From the NCBI GenBank assembly GCA_016715895.1, contig JADJXH010000004.1:1240001-1304000 (forward strand): a stretch of DNA of 64,000 bases. The letters run 5' to 3'. Every line of letters begins with the position of its first letter. Position 1 is the first letter of the stretch. Shown here in pieces: positions 54,867 through 64,000 of the stretch. The position numbers and the translations under genes are program-made. This DNA is from Flavobacteriales bacterium. GTDB lineage: Bacteria; Bacteroidota; Bacteroidia; Flavobacteriales_F; PHOS-HE28. The notes below the pieces were generated by a model. That model saw nothing but the letters and a program-made list of their open reading frames with translations. It ran no database searches and was not told the DNA's origin.

Positions 54867-56360
54867 GCCCAGGCCGTAACCCGAGGTGGATGAAGGGGGC
54901 TCCTCGTCGTTCGGGTCGGGTGCGGGCGGTCGTTTGGTGCCGTTGCGCGCGGACGGTCCGCCGGCGCTGTCCTTGCCGTTGTTGCCCGGCAGCGCGGCGA
55001 GAAGCCGGAGCTTCATGCGCTCATAATAGCTTCTGCGGTCGATGCCATGGCTGATGAGGTAGGCCACCATGGCGGCGTACATCAGCTGGAAGATCACGCT
55101 GTGGCGGTCGGTCATTTCCAGCACCAGGATGGCACTGGTGAAGGGGGAGCGCGATACCCCGGTGAGGAAGGCGGTCATGCCGGCGAGCACCAGCACGTTG
55201 AACTCACCCCGGCTGGGTTCGAACCATTGGGCGATCCATCCCCCGATGGCGGCGCCACCGGCGAGGCTGGGGGCGAAGATGCCGCCTGCCCCGCCCGCGC
55301 TGAAGCTCAGCAGTGGCCCAAGCACGCGGGCGATGATGTCGCGCCATCCAGGGTCCACCCGGGCATCGAAGAGGTAGCTTTCCAGAAGGTGTTTTCCGCT
55401 GCCCAGGGCGAAGGTGCCCACGAACTTGACCGTGAGGGCGAAGGCGAGCGCGCATCCCACGGCGAAAAGGGCCTGTGCCCCGGGCCCCTTGAGCGATCTG
55501 CGCCACTTGTCGAACAGCAGCAGGGCCTTGCAGAACAGCGCTCCGGCGGCTCCGGCGCTGAGGCCGATGGCCAGCACCTTGTACATGAAGCTGAAGCCGA
55601 CGGGTTCCAGCTTGGGATAGCCCAGAAAGAGATAGGGTCCCAGGATGAGCTGGGCGGTCATGCCGGCCAGGATCACGGCGGTGAGGACGGCGGTACGGAA
55701 CTGGGCGATGTGGGTGCGGGTGAGCTCCTCCACGGCGAACACGATCCCGCCCAGCGGGGTGTTGAACGCGGCGCTGAGGCCTGCCGCACCACCGGTCACC
55801 ATCATCACCTTGCGGCTCACCTTGGGCCAGAAGGGAGGAAGCAGCTTGTGCACGGTGCGGTACACGCTGCCGGCGATCTGGAGGGTGGGACCTTCGCGGC
55901 CCACGGCACCACCGCCCATCACCATGGCCAGGCTGCTGGCGATCTTCACCAGGATGATGCGGACGTTCAGGAAGCGCCAGCTGCGGTCGGTGGCCTTGTC
56001 GTTGGCCACCTCGATGGCGGCCATGAGCTGGGGGATGCCGCTGCCCCCGGCCATGGGGGCGAAGCGCCGCACCAGCCACCAACTGAGGAGGAAGGAGAGC
56101 GGTGCGCTCACAAAGATCCAGTCGGGGTGCAGGCCGATGACCCAGGTGTGGACCTCCTCCACCAGGCCGAAGAGCTTGGCGTAGCCCACGGCGATGAGGG
56201 CGGTGATCACCGCGGCCACCTGGTAGGGCAGGGTCAGGAGCGTGAGCTCCTTCATGCGGCTGTTCATCACCTTCCGGCCCAGCCAGGCGAAGGACGAGGT
56301 CACCTGCCGTTGCAGGCGCTCGATCAGGCGTGAAGGGGAAGGTGGCGGAGCGGACGGCAC
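54864..56360 (-). CDS. ClC-family chloride channel or H+/Cl- antiporter
   Basis: 498 residues, about 12 to 18 membrane segments. Selectivity motifs GGSGIPQL, GREGP (gating Glu present) and GIFAPSL, in the family order. The C-terminal about 50 residues are a hydrophilic tail (PPAPDPNDEEPPSS); no CBS domains. Whether it is a channel or exchanger cannot be told from these motifs. Confidence 0.93.
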   Translation of the reverse strand: MPSAPPPSPSRLIERLQRQVTSSFAWLGRKVMNSRMKELTLLTLPYQVAAVITALIAVGYAKLFGLVEEVHTWVIGLHPDWIFVSAPLSFLLSWWLVRRFAPMAGGSGIPQLMAAIEVANDKATDRSWRFLNVRIILVKIASSLAMVMGGGAVGREGPTLQIAGSVYRTVHKLLPPFWPKVSRKVMMVTGGAAGLSAAFNTPLGGIVFAVEELTRTHIAQFRTAVLTAVILAGMTAQLILGPYLFLGYPKLEPVGFSFMYKVLAIGLSAGAAGALFCKALLLFDKWRRSLKGPGAQALFAVGCALAFALTVKFVGTFALGSGKHLLESYLFDARVDPGWRDIIARVLGPLLSFSAGGAGGIFAPSLAGGAAIGGWIAQWFEPSRGEFNVLVLAGMTAFLTGVSRSPFTSAILVLEMTDRHSVIFQLMYAAMVAYLISHGIDRRSYYERMKLRLLAALPGNNGKDSAGGPSARNGTKRPPAPDPNDEEPPSSTSGYGLG

Positions 56361-56439
56361 GCCGCAAAGGTGGCCCGCTTCAGCGCCAGGCCAGCGCAGC
56401 GGATGAGGGTGCTACCAACAACGCGGCATGGACAGGGCC

Positions 56440-58056
56440 TCATTCGGCGCCCACGCGCTGCAGGTCCACCAGCACGTACCGGTAGGTGGTCCCCCGGTCA
56501 TAGGCCTTCAGCAGGGCGTGTGTCCCGTCATGATCGAACACGGCGGTCATGGGGCAGGCGGCCAGGCCGCCCTCGGGCATCCAGGCGGTGCCCTGGCGCA
56601 CCACCTCACCGCTGCGGTCGACGCGCACGGCCTTCAGCACGCCGGGCTCGGGCAGCGGGGCCTTGCCGTCGCCTTCGCCTCCGCTGGCCAGGATGCCGGC
56701 GAGCCCCTTCGGGGTGTGTCCGTACACCAGGGTGATCCCGTCGGCATCCAGCCGCAGGCCGGCGGACTCGTAGGCCTGACCAGCGGTGGTGAGGTAGGCC
56801 CGGTCGAGGGTGCGTTGCCAGCGCACCGTGTCGGTGGCGTCCAGGTAGCTGGCGCGCAGCATGCCGCAGAAGTGCCGCATGGCGATGGCATCGCCCACGG
56901 GCAGCTGGAACTCATTGTCCACGAAGGCCTCCAGGAGCACGGTGCCACCATCCCACGCGGGCAGCAGGGTCACCACCTCGTCGGGCAGCTTGGCGCGCAC
57001 GGAAGCGGCCTTGTTCGGATCGCCGTCCACACTGCCGAAGGCCGTGAGCTTCGCTTTGCGCACGCCGGCCAGGCGCTGATCCACCAGCGGGGTGGGCTTC
57101 AGCTTGGGGTCCTGCGGATCGAAGGTGACCACCTGGCCGGGGATGCCGGTGAGGGCGCCGTAGCGCAGGGCCAGGGTGATGCGTCCGTCGGTGCGTTCGC
57201 AGAAGCGCGCCGTGCTTACAAAGTCCTTGTCCACCAGCACGTCCTTCACGGTGCGGCCCTGGTCGCTGATGGTGGTGAAGTGCAGCTCGTGGCAGTTCTT
57301 GTCGCCCATCTGCTCCTGCTCACAGCGGAACACATAGGCGAGCAGGAGCACGCGGCCGTCGTTGGTAAGCGCCATCTGGTGGATGCGGGCCTGCTCGGCC
57401 GGCCAGGGCAGGGTGGCCACGGCGCTCCATTCCTCGCGCAGGTCGCCATCCAGCATGGCCATCCACAGCTGCTTGCCATCCTTGCCCTTGCTGGTGTACA
57501 TGTTCAGGAGCTGGTGGGCGCCATCGGGGGAGCGGAGCAGGCGTTCGCTGTGCGCGCTGGTGAGGCCGAGGCTGAAGAGGATGGGGTCGGGCAGCGGACG
57601 CCGGGCGAGGCTGCTGGCGGGGTCCACGGCCCAGGCGTGGCCGAAGGAGGTGATGCGGCGGAAGCCCGAGAGCGCCAGCGGAGAGCCGCCCACGGTGGCC
57701 ACGCCGAGGTCGGCGCCCTTCTTGCCGGGGCTCAGGAGCAGCACCTCCATCACGTCGCCGCGCAGCACCGGCATCACGCCGTTCCACTTCACGCCGTCCA
57801 GCAGCACGTCCTTCAGCACCACCTCCTCGGCGGGCTTCAGCTGGGCGTCCAGGCGCACCACCTTGTGCGCGGGACCTTCCTCCAGGTAGAGCAGCGCGTG
57901 TCCATCGGCGGGCAGCAGCCCGTCCACCACGGCGTGCTGGTCGCCCTGGGCGTTCTTGAAGCTGCGGGTGAAGGGTTCGCCGACGCGTGCGGCGGGCTGG
58001 GAGCAGGCCGCCACGGCGATCAACAGGGCGGCGGACAGGAGCAGGATGCGGGTCAT
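56440..58056 (-). CDS. Lipoprotein of unknown function, probably propeller-like
   Basis: 538 residues from MTRILLLSAALLIAVAAC (lipobox VAAC); the long in-frame upstream extension is a shadow of nupC. Repeating strands such as LLYLEEGP, VLLLAYVFRC and ITLVYGHTPKG suggest a beta-propeller. No known catalytic motif; family not recognised. 41 bp downstream of nupC on the same strand, so possibly co-transcribed. Confidence 0.8.
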   Translation of the reverse strand: MTRILLLSAALLIAVAACSQPAARVGEPFTRSFKNAQGDQHAVVDGLLPADGHALLYLEEGPAHKVVRLDAQLKPAEEVVLKDVLLDGVKWNGVMPVLRGDVMEVLLLSPGKKGADLGVATVGGSPLALSGFRRITSFGHAWAVDPASSLARRPLPDPILFSLGLTSAHSERLLRSPDGAHQLLNMYTSKGKDGKQLWMAMLDGDLREEWSAVATLPWPAEQARIHQMALTNDGRVLLLAYVFRCEQEQMGDKNCHELHFTTISDQGRTVKDVLVDKDFVSTARFCERTDGRITLALRYGALTGIPGQVVTFDPQDPKLKPTPLVDQRLAGVRKAKLTAFGSVDGDPNKAASVRAKLPDEVVTLLPAWDGGTVLLEAFVDNEFQLPVGDAIAMRHFCGMLRASYLDATDTVRWQRTLDRAYLTTAGQAYESAGLRLDADGITLVYGHTPKGLAGILASGGEGDGKAPLPEPGVLKAVRVDRSGEVVRQGTAWMPEGGLAACPMTAVFDHDGTHALLKAYDRGTTYRYVLVDLQRVGAE

Positions 58057-58097
58057 GGGAGGAGGACGCAGGGAAGGCGCTCGGGTGGCCGGGGCTC

Positions 58098-59495
58098 CTA
58101 GATCATCATGCCCACGATGGTGGCGCTGAGCAGGCTGGCGAGGGAGCCGCCGAGCAGGGCGCGGAACCCGAACTCGCTGAGCCACTGCCGGCGGCCGGGG
58201 GCCAGCGAGCCGATGCCACCGATCTGGATGCCGATGCTGGCGAAGTTGGCGAAGCCGCAGAGCATGTAGGTGGCCATCACGATGCTGCGCTGGTGGGCGA
58301 AGGAGCCGGCCGCCTTCAGCTGGGCCAGGCTCTCGTAGCCCACGAATTCGCTGGCGATGAGCTTCTCGCCGACGAGCCGGCCGGCCAGCGTGATGTCCTC
58401 GGTGGCCACACCCATCAGCCACATCAGGGGTGCGAAGGTGTAGCCGAGGATGAACTCCAGCGAGAGCCCCTTGAAGTTGCCGTGTGAGATGCCTGCGATC
58501 CAGGCGTTCATTCCCGTGGCGGCGCCCACTTTCAGGAACACATAATTGAACAGGGCGATGAAGGAGAAGAACACCAGCAGCATGGCGCCCACGTTGGCGG
58601 CGAGCTTGAGGCCTTCGGTGGTGCCATTGGCGATCGCGTCCAGGAAGTTGCTGCCCACCTGGTCCATGCCCACGCGCAGCTGGCTGTCGAAGGCCTCGGT
58701 CTGCGGGTAGAGCACCTTGGCCACCACCACGGCGCCGGGGGCGGCCATCACGCTGGCGGTGAGCAGGTGCTTGGCGAAGAAGAGCCGCTGCACGGGATCA
58801 TCGCCGCCCAGGAATCCCACGTAGGCGGCGAGCACGCCGCCGGCCACCGTGGCCATGCCGGCCACCATCACCAGGAAGATCTCCGACCGGTTCATCTTGT
58901 CCAGGTACGCCTTCACCATCAGCGGGGCCTCGGTCTGGCCGAGGAAGATGTTGCCCGCGGTGCTCAGGCTTTCGGCGCCGCTCAACCGCATGGTCCTGTT
59001 CAGCGCCCAGGCCAGCGCGTACACCACCTTCTGGATGACGCCGAGGTAGAAGAGCACGCTGGTGAGCGCGCTGAAGAAGATGATGGTGGGCAGGATCTGC
59101 AGGGCGAAGATGAATCCGAAGCTCTGCACGTCCATGAGGTCGCGGAACAGAAAGGTGCTGCCGGCCTTGGTAAAGTCGAGCACCTTGACGAACATGCGGC
59201 CCACGATGTCGAAGGCGAACTGGACGGCGGGCACGTAGAGCACGGCGAGCGCGAGCAGGAGCTGGAAGGCGAGGCCGATGCCCACCACCTTCCAGTTCAC
59301 CTGGCCGCGCCGGGCGCTGAACAGCCAGGCGATGGCGATGAGGGCGGCCATGCCGAGCAGGCCGCGGCCGATGCCCATGGCGCTGGGTCCGGTGAGCGGT
59401 GCGGGTCCGCCGTTCTGCGCGGCCAGGGGCAGGGCGGTGAGCAGCAGGAGGGCTGGTGCGGCCAGGGAACGCGGGGTGATGCGGTGGGTGAGCAT
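58098..59495 (-). CDS. nupC: Concentrative nucleoside transporter (NupC/CNT)
   Basis: 465 residues. After an N-terminal hydrophobic segment, the CNT core: QILPTIIFFSALTSVLFYLGV, GAESLSTAGNIFLGQTEAPLMVKAYL (nucleoside and sodium site), VMVAGMATVAGGVLAAYV, and CGFANFASIGIQIGGIG near the C-terminus. Imports nucleosides with Na+ or H+. Start at 59495 (MLTHRITPRS). Confidence 0.95.
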   Translation of the reverse strand: MLTHRITPRSLAAPALLLLTALPLAAQNGGPAPLTGPSAMGIGRGLLGMAALIAIAWLFSARRGQVNWKVVGIGLAFQLLLALAVLYVPAVQFAFDIVGRMFVKVLDFTKAGSTFLFRDLMDVQSFGFIFALQILPTIIFFSALTSVLFYLGVIQKVVYALAWALNRTMRLSGAESLSTAGNIFLGQTEAPLMVKAYLDKMNRSEIFLVMVAGMATVAGGVLAAYVGFLGGDDPVQRLFFAKHLLTASVMAAPGAVVVAKVLYPQTEAFDSQLRVGMDQVGSNFLDAIANGTTEGLKLAANVGAMLLVFFSFIALFNYVFLKVGAATGMNAWIAGISHGNFKGLSLEFILGYTFAPLMWLMGVATEDITLAGRLVGEKLIASEFVGYESLAQLKAAGSFAHQRSIVMATYMLCGFANFASIGIQIGGIGSLAPGRRQWLSEFGFRALLGGSLASLLSATIVGMMI

Positions 59496-59499
59496 GCGG

Positions 59500-60564
59500 T
59501 CAGGGTTTGCCCAGGTGCAACAGGTTGCGGCGGATCCAGCGCGGCAGGAGGATGGCACCGGCCAGGATGTAGGGGTAGTAGCTGATGAGGCGCCACAGCA
59601 GGGCCAGCGCGGGGGCCAGGCCCAGGGGGATGAACATGCCCAGCAGGTCGTTGAACAGGAACTCCGCCAGGCCGCTGCCGCCGGGGGTGGGGCTCACCAG
59701 CACCAGGATGCCCATGATCACCTGCTTGCCGAAGAGCAGCAGGTCGTCCACCGGCTGGCCGTCACGGAAGGCGTGCACCAGGCAGTTGACGATGCTGTAG
59801 CGGGCGGTCCAGCTGGCGAAGGTGGCCAGGAGGGCGGGCCACCAGTAGCTCCAGCTTTTGCTGCGCAGGCCGGTGGCGGCGGTGATCAGCTGGTCGCCCG
59901 TGGTGACGGCGTTGCGGCGCCAGCGCTTCAGGACGGGTATGCTGAAGAGGCCCACGAGCCAGCGCTTCACGATCACCGGGTTGATGAAGAGGGCGTAGGC
60001 CACGAAGAGCTTGTAGGCCAGGATGATGATGTAGACGGCCCAGAAGGCGAGGAACACGCTGCTGCCCCACACGCTGGTGCCCACGCCCACGCCGCTGAAG
60101 AGCGCGTCCTGCCCCACGAGCAGCACCATCAGCGGGGCCATCACCGCCAGGAAGATGCCGTCCAGGAAGCTGGTGAAGGTGATGACGGTGATGCTGCGCC
60201 CGGTGTCGACGCCTTCGCGGCTGAGGATGAAGATGGCGAAGAGGAAACCACCGCCGATGAGCCCGGGCGCCAGCGCCGAGCTGAACTCCCAGAGCATGAT
60301 CACCACGAAGGTGCGCCACCAGGTGAGGCTCCGGTCGGTGAGGTGGCGGATGCGCACCATGTACGCGTAGTCGCGCACCACCACACTGCCGAAGGCGAGC
60401 GCGATCCACAGGGTGCTCACCCAGGTCCAGCGCACACCGTCCAGCGCGCTGAGGTCGCTGCCGCGGAAGATGAGGAAGGCGGTGATGCCCAGGCCGATGA
60501 AGACCGGCAGCAGCACCTTGCCCAGGCTGAAGGAGCGGAGGAAGGAACGGACGTCGTCCGACAT
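59500..60564 (-). CDS. Flippase-like membrane protein (UPF0104 type), second copy
   Basis: 354 residues, about eight helices; LYSYLPGT-like features are weak, but LWEFSSALAPGLIGGGFLFAIFIL and SPTPGGSGLAEFLF match the lysylphosphatidylglycerol synthase TM family. Only distantly like the 33009 protein. Four bases separate it from nupC. Substrate unknown. Confidence 0.78.
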   Translation of the reverse strand: MSDDVRSFLRSFSLGKVLLPVFIGLGITAFLIFRGSDLSALDGVRWTWVSTLWIALAFGSVVVRDYAYMVRIRHLTDRSLTWWRTFVVIMLWEFSSALAPGLIGGGFLFAIFILSREGVDTGRSITVITFTSFLDGIFLAVMAPLMVLLVGQDALFSGVGVGTSVWGSSVFLAFWAVYIIILAYKLFVAYALFINPVIVKRWLVGLFSIPVLKRWRRNAVTTGDQLITAATGLRSKSWSYWWPALLATFASWTARYSIVNCLVHAFRDGQPVDDLLLFGKQVIMGILVLVSPTPGGSGLAEFLFNDLLGMFIPLGLAPALALLWRLISYYPYILAGAILLPRWIRRNLLHLGKP

Positions 60565-60591
60565 GCGGCGGGCTTGGGGACGGCGAGGGTC

Positions 60592-60732
60592 CTAGGGCTC
60601 GGGGTCGTTCTCGCTGTAGCTGTCCGGCTCGGGCTTGGGCGGGGTGGTGAGCACCCGGAAGAAGAAGTAGGCCATGAAGCCCGTCACGGTGAGCACGGCG
60701 GCGAGCATGAGGATGAGCGCGGAGGTGTTCAT
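60592..60732 (-). CDS. MetS-like small subunit of the NSS transporter
   Basis: 46 residues: one membrane helix (MNTSALILMLAAVLTVTGF) and a short charged tail (KPEPDSYSENDPEP). It lies 12 bp downstream of the NSS transporter gene on the same strand. MetS-type small subunits next to NSS transporters are known from methionine/alanine importers; this call rests on size, topology and position. Confidence 0.72.
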   Translation of the reverse strand: MNTSALILMLAAVLTVTGFMAYFFFRVLTTPPKPEPDSYSENDPEP

Positions 60733-60744
60733 GGCGTGCGCGGA

Positions 60745-62283
60745 TCAGACCAGGCCGTGGGCGTGGCGTTTGCGTTTCAGGTAGGCCTTGCGCACCAGCA
60801 GGGCGATGCCGAGGTAGAGCCCGAGCAGCAGCAGGCGTGAGGCGTGCAGGTAGGGGCTGGCCGGTGCGGTGATCTTCTCCCAGATGCCCGGAAGGGAGCC
60901 CAGGAAGACCACGGCCAGGATCGCCGGGGTCACGTACTTGATGATGAAGCGATAGACCGGAGGCGGCCGCAGGTCGGCGCCCAGGTTGATCTCCGCCCAG
61001 CCCTTGTCCATGCCGAACACCCAGGCGAACAGGATCACCTCGAAGAGGGCGAACACCACCAGGCTCACCGTTCCGGCCCAGTAGTCGTACTCGTCGAACA
61101 CCCCGTGCTCGAAGAACAGCACCGTGGGCAGGCCGAGCACGAGCACCACCAGGCCGAACATCCAGGCGGAGGGGCCGCGCTTCCAGCCGAACTCGTCCTG
61201 CAGGAAGCCCATCACCGGGGTGCCCATGGCCAGGCTGCTGGTGATGCCGGCGAAGAAGAGCAGGCCGAACCAGCACACGCCGGCGATGGCCGACAGCCAG
61301 GGCCCCCACTGCGTGAACAGGTAGGGGAGGGTCTTGAAACCGAGGCCCAGCCCGCCGGTGGCGGTGAGCTCCTTCACCTTGTCGATGCCCAGGTAGCCGA
61401 TGGCGATGGGGATGATGATGGCGCCGCCCAGCACCACCTCGACGAACTCGTTCATCCAACCGGCGCTCATGGCGTTCAGGGCGATGTCATCCTTCTTGCG
61501 CACATAGCTGGCATAGCACTGGATGCTGCCCATGCCCACGCTGAGGGTGAAGAAGATCTGCCCCGCCGCGGCGAGCCACACGCTGGGCTTCCAGATGCTG
61601 CTGTAGTCCGGCGTCCACAGGAAGTTGAGGCCCACCGTGCCGTCGTTCACCGCACCGTGCTCACCGGCTTTCAGGGTCACTCCACGGATGGCCAGGAAGA
61701 GGCCGAAGATGATCAGCAGGGGCATGCCCACTTTGGCCATCTTCTCCACCCCGCCACTGAGGCCGCGGCTCAGGATCCACGTGTTCAGCAGCAGGCAGAG
61801 CAGCCAGAACCAGATGGCCTCGTACGGGATGCCCGTGGTGCTGACCCCGATATCGACGTAGCTCGTGAAGAAGGCCGCGACCCCGTCGGCGCCCATGTCC
61901 AGAAAGGTTCCGGAGATGCTGTGCCAGATGTAGCTCAGCGTCCAGCTCTCCAGGTAGCAGTAGTAGGCCGCCACGGCGATGTTGGTGAAGATGCCGAACA
62001 CGCCCACGTACTTCCACAGCGCCCGCTTGGGGTCCATGTTGTGCAGGATGAAGGGGGTGCTGTGGTGGCCCGAGCGCCCGCCGAAGCGGCCCATGCTCCA
62101 TTCGATCCACAGCAGGGGGATGCCCATCAGCAGGAAGCAGACGAGGTAGGGGATGATGAAGGCGCCGCCGCCGTTCTGGATGGCCTGCACGGGGAAGCGC
62201 AGGAAGTTGCCCAGCCCCACGGCATTGCCCGCCATGGCCAGGATGAGCCCCACGCGCGAACCCCACGATTCGGTCTTGGACAT
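60745..62283 (-). CDS. Sodium-dependent transporter, NSS (SNF) family
   Basis: 512 residues from MSKTESWGSRVG, 12 helices. Family signature GNAVGLGNFLRFPVQAIQNGGGAF in helix 1, PLLWIEWSMGRFG, and helix-6/8 region FFTLSVGMGSIQCYASY and FAGITSSLAMGTP. Probably imports an amino acid with Na+. Operon with the small subunit. Confidence 0.93.
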   Translation of the reverse strand: MSKTESWGSRVGLILAMAGNAVGLGNFLRFPVQAIQNGGGAFIIPYLVCFLLMGIPLLWIEWSMGRFGGRSGHHSTPFILHNMDPKRALWKYVGVFGIFTNIAVAAYYCYLESWTLSYIWHSISGTFLDMGADGVAAFFTSYVDIGVSTTGIPYEAIWFWLLCLLLNTWILSRGLSGGVEKMAKVGMPLLIIFGLFLAIRGVTLKAGEHGAVNDGTVGLNFLWTPDYSSIWKPSVWLAAAGQIFFTLSVGMGSIQCYASYVRKKDDIALNAMSAGWMNEFVEVVLGGAIIIPIAIGYLGIDKVKELTATGGLGLGFKTLPYLFTQWGPWLSAIAGVCWFGLLFFAGITSSLAMGTPVMGFLQDEFGWKRGPSAWMFGLVVLVLGLPTVLFFEHGVFDEYDYWAGTVSLVVFALFEVILFAWVFGMDKGWAEINLGADLRPPPVYRFIIKYVTPAILAVVFLGSLPGIWEKITAPASPYLHASRLLLLGLYLGIALLVRKAYLKRKRHAHGLV

Positions 62284-62440
62284 GCGGTCGTGTTTCGTGG
62301 GCGACAAGATAGAAGTTCGGTCCAACGGCGCCCGGTCAGCGTGATCGCACCGCTCCACATTGGCCACCAGCTTCCAGCTCGCGCACTTCTCCACTTCCGC
62401 AGCCGGCCTCAGCGGATGCGGGCCCGGATGCCCACGCGCC

Positions 62441-63034
62441 TCAGTTCGTCTGCTCCCTCCGCTTGATCTCGTCGCGGATCTTGCTGGCGCGCTCGTAATC
62501 CTCGTCGTGCAGGGCCTTCTCCAGCAGCTCCTTCAGCTCCTCGATGCTGCTGGCCTTGATGCCCTTGGCGGGTTTGCCGCGCTCCACGGGTTCGGCGGTG
62601 CCCTCCTCCTTGCCCTCCTCGCCCTCCTCCACCTTCAGCCCGGCGGCGCCCATGATGAACTCGTACGTGAAGATGGGGCACTGGAAGCGCAGCGCCAGGG
62701 CGATGGCATCGCTGCTGCGCGCGTCGATCTCCACTTCATGGCCGTTCTGCTCCAGCACCAGCTTGGCGTGGAAGATGCCCTCCACCAGGTCGTTGATGAT
62801 CACCTCCTTGAGCCCCACGCCCAGGGTGTCGCTCAGGTTCTTGAACAGGTCGTGGGTGAGGGGGCGGGCCGGCTTGATGTTCTCCACTTGGATGGCGATG
62901 GCCTGGGCCTCCACCCCGCCGATGATGATGGGCAGACGCCGCTCGCCCTGTGCCTCCGCAAGGATCAGCGCGTAGGCACCGGCGTGCGTGTGGCTGTAGG
63001 TGATGCGCAGGAACTTCAGCTCGACCTTGTCCAT
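62441..63034 (-). CDS. DUF151 bifunctional nuclease-family protein with UVR motif
   Basis: 197 residues from MDKVELKFLRI. DUF151 domain (about 1-140: GERRLPIIIGGVEAQAIAI, DARSSDAIALALRFQCPIF) and, after an acidic linker, a UVR-like helical pair (IEELKELLEKALHDEDYERASKIRDEIKRRE, shown here as positions about 160-192). Homologues in plants and bacteria are reported nucleases; the exact role here is unknown. TATCTTCA box 18 bp before the ATG. Confidence 0.88.
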   Translation of the reverse strand: MDKVELKFLRITYSHTHAGAYALILAEAQGERRLPIIIGGVEAQAIAIQVENIKPARPLTHDLFKNLSDTLGVGLKEVIINDLVEGIFHAKLVLEQNGHEVEIDARSSDAIALALRFQCPIFTYEFIMGAAGLKVEEGEEGKEEGTAEPVERGKPAKGIKASSIEELKELLEKALHDEDYERASKIRDEIKRREQTN

Positions 63035-63206
63035 CCTCTCCGTGCGGGGCCGTGAAGATAGGGAGGAGCAGCCAGTTGGTAATTCAGGAGCAGGCCGTGG
63101 GCCGTTCAACTCGCGGTGGGCCACTGATATTCCCGCGAGGGAGGTGTTCGGGGCGGCCACAGGATGTGCCGCTGTTCGCAATGGCGCACCACCTGCCGGC
63201 CCTCAC

Positions 63207-63248
63207 CTACTGCCAACTACCAACTGCCAACTGCCAACTGCCTACTGC
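63207..63248. repeat. Heptameric array downstream of etfA
   Basis: CTACTGC, CAACTAC, CAACTGC three times, CTACTGC: six exact 7-bp units, ending 10 bp from the etfA stop codon. 63035-63206 otherwise holds nothing I can identify except the DUF151 promoter box. Confidence 0.9.
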
Positions 63249-63258
63249 CCCATCGACC

Positions 63259-64000
63259 TCAACGCTCCGCGTTCAGCTTCTTCGCGGCATCGATGAGCTT
63301 GGGCAGCACCTCGAAGGCGTCGCCCACGATGCCGTAATCGGCCGCTTTGAAGAAGGGGGCCTCGGGGTCCTTGTTGATCACGCAGATCACCTTGCTCTGG
63401 TTCACCCCGGCCAGGTGCTGGATGGCGCCGCTGATGCCGATGGCGATGTAGAGGTTGGGCCGAATGGCCACGCCGGTCTGGCCCACGTGCTCGTGGTGCG
63501 GGCGCCAGTGGTCGTCGGCCACCGGGCGGCTGCAGGCCGTGGCGGCGTTCAGCTCGCGGGCCAGCTCCTCGATGGGTCCCCAGTTCTCCGGGCCTTTCAT
63601 GCCGCGACCGCCGCTCACCACGCGCTCGGCCTCGGGCAGGGGGATACCGGCGCCGGCCTTACGGAGCTCCTTCACGGTCACACGCGCCGCGCCCAGGTCG
63701 CCGCCGAACTCCTCCACGGTGGCGGGGCTGCCGCCGGAGGTGATGGGCACGCTGTTGGGGCTCAGGCTCACCACGCGCACGGGGCTGCCCACCTCCACGA
63801 AGGCGCGGGCCTTGCCGCTGAACACATTGCGGCGGAAGCGCCCGCCCTCGGGCAGTCCGGTGGCACCGGCCACATGGCCGGCCTTCAGACGCGCGGCCAC
63901 ACGCGGCGCCACGGCCTTGCCGGTGGCGTCGGCCACGCACACGATGGTGGTGGCACCCGTGGCTTCGGTCACCGCACACACCAGCCTGGTGAGCTGCTGG
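63259..64000 (-). CDS. etfA: Electron transfer flavoprotein subunit alpha (partial, 5' end outside)
   Basis: C-terminal about 247 residues of EtfA, which carries electrons from acyl-CoA dehydrogenases to the quinone pool with EtfB. FAD-binding blocks are clear: SGGRGMKGPENWGPIEELA, ACSRPVADDHWRPHHEHVGQTG, YIAIGISGAIQHLAG and VINKDPEAPFFKAADYG. The frame is open to the window edge; etfB is expected just beyond it. Confidence 0.95.
   Translation of the reverse strand, partial: QQLTRLVCAVTEATGATTIVCVADATGKAVAPRVAARLKAGHVAGATGLPEGGRFRRNVFSGKARAFVEVGSPVRVVSLSPNSVPITSGGSPATVEEFGGDLGAARVTVKELRKAGAGIPLPEAERVVSGGRGMKGPENWGPIEELARELNAATACSRPVADDHWRPHHEHVGQTGVAIRPNLYIAIGISGAIQHLAGVNQSKVICVINKDPEAPFFKAADYGIVGDAFEVLPKLIDAAKKLNAER

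Overview
The window is a high-GC chromosomal segment from a member of the Bacteroidota, most like the Flavobacteriales. Evidence: many proteins with a signal peptide plus a C-terminal type IX secretion (T9SS) sorting domain; two TonB-dependent receptors with carboxypeptidase-regulatory-like N-domains; a PorV-like outer-membrane protein; a short atpC next to atpD; an archaeal-type GGGP synthase; DUF2911, DUF3127 and MetS-type small genes; and promoter-like TAnnTTTG / TAnCTTCG boxes with no obvious Shine-Dalgarno sequences. No rRNA, prophage, CRISPR array or known transposase was seen. One tRNA (Leu, anticodon TAG) is present.

Layout. 1-4.6 kb: end fragment of a secreted protein, atpC, atpD, ribF, an LRR protein and a PnuC-type transporter. 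4.6-7.5 kb: carotenoid genes (a CruF/lycopene-cyclase fusion translationally coupled to crtI). 7.6-13.3 kb: a T9SS cargo, a NadR-like kinase, a HepT-MntA toxin-antitoxin pair, and a TPP riboswitch driving a thiamine-type TonB receptor. 13.3-19.1 kb: T9SS cargos (two are paralogues), REP-like palindromes, a 49-bp direct repeat and a TPR-adenylate cyclase. 19.1-22.2 kb: GGGP synthase, ahcY and two small envelope proteins. 22.4-31.4 kb: a TonB receptor, a giant secreted protein and a PorV-like protein. 31.5-36.4 kb: greA, HIT, ruvC, flippase-like protein, GT2 glycosyltransferase, DUF3127, flavin reductase. 36.5-40.7 kb: tRNA-Leu, tig, two tandem clpP genes and clpX, a protein quality-control block. 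40.7-50.5 kb: two DUF2911 proteins, an SDR, a T9SS cargo, and a sodium/solute symporter and PIG-L deacetylase pair interrupted by a 0.5-kb element. 50.6-64 kb: LytS/LytTR two-component pair, lipoproteins, folA-thyA, ClC, NupC, a flippase-like protein, an NSS transporter with a small MetS-like subunit, DUF151 nuclease and partial etfA.

Three things stand out. First, at least eight short degenerate tandem arrays with a strict 7- or 8-bp period but unrelated units are scattered through the window; four lie within about 15 bp downstream of a stop codon. Second, two of these arrays form a perfect 19-bp inverted repeat bracketing a four-helix-bundle (23S IVS-type) gene, a candidate minimal mobile element of about 495 bp lying between PIG-L and its symporter. 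Third, four otherwise intact genes (ahcY, a TonB receptor, the giant secreted protein, GT2) each carry a single-base frameshift at or near C-runs, which looks more like consensus sequencing error than decay.
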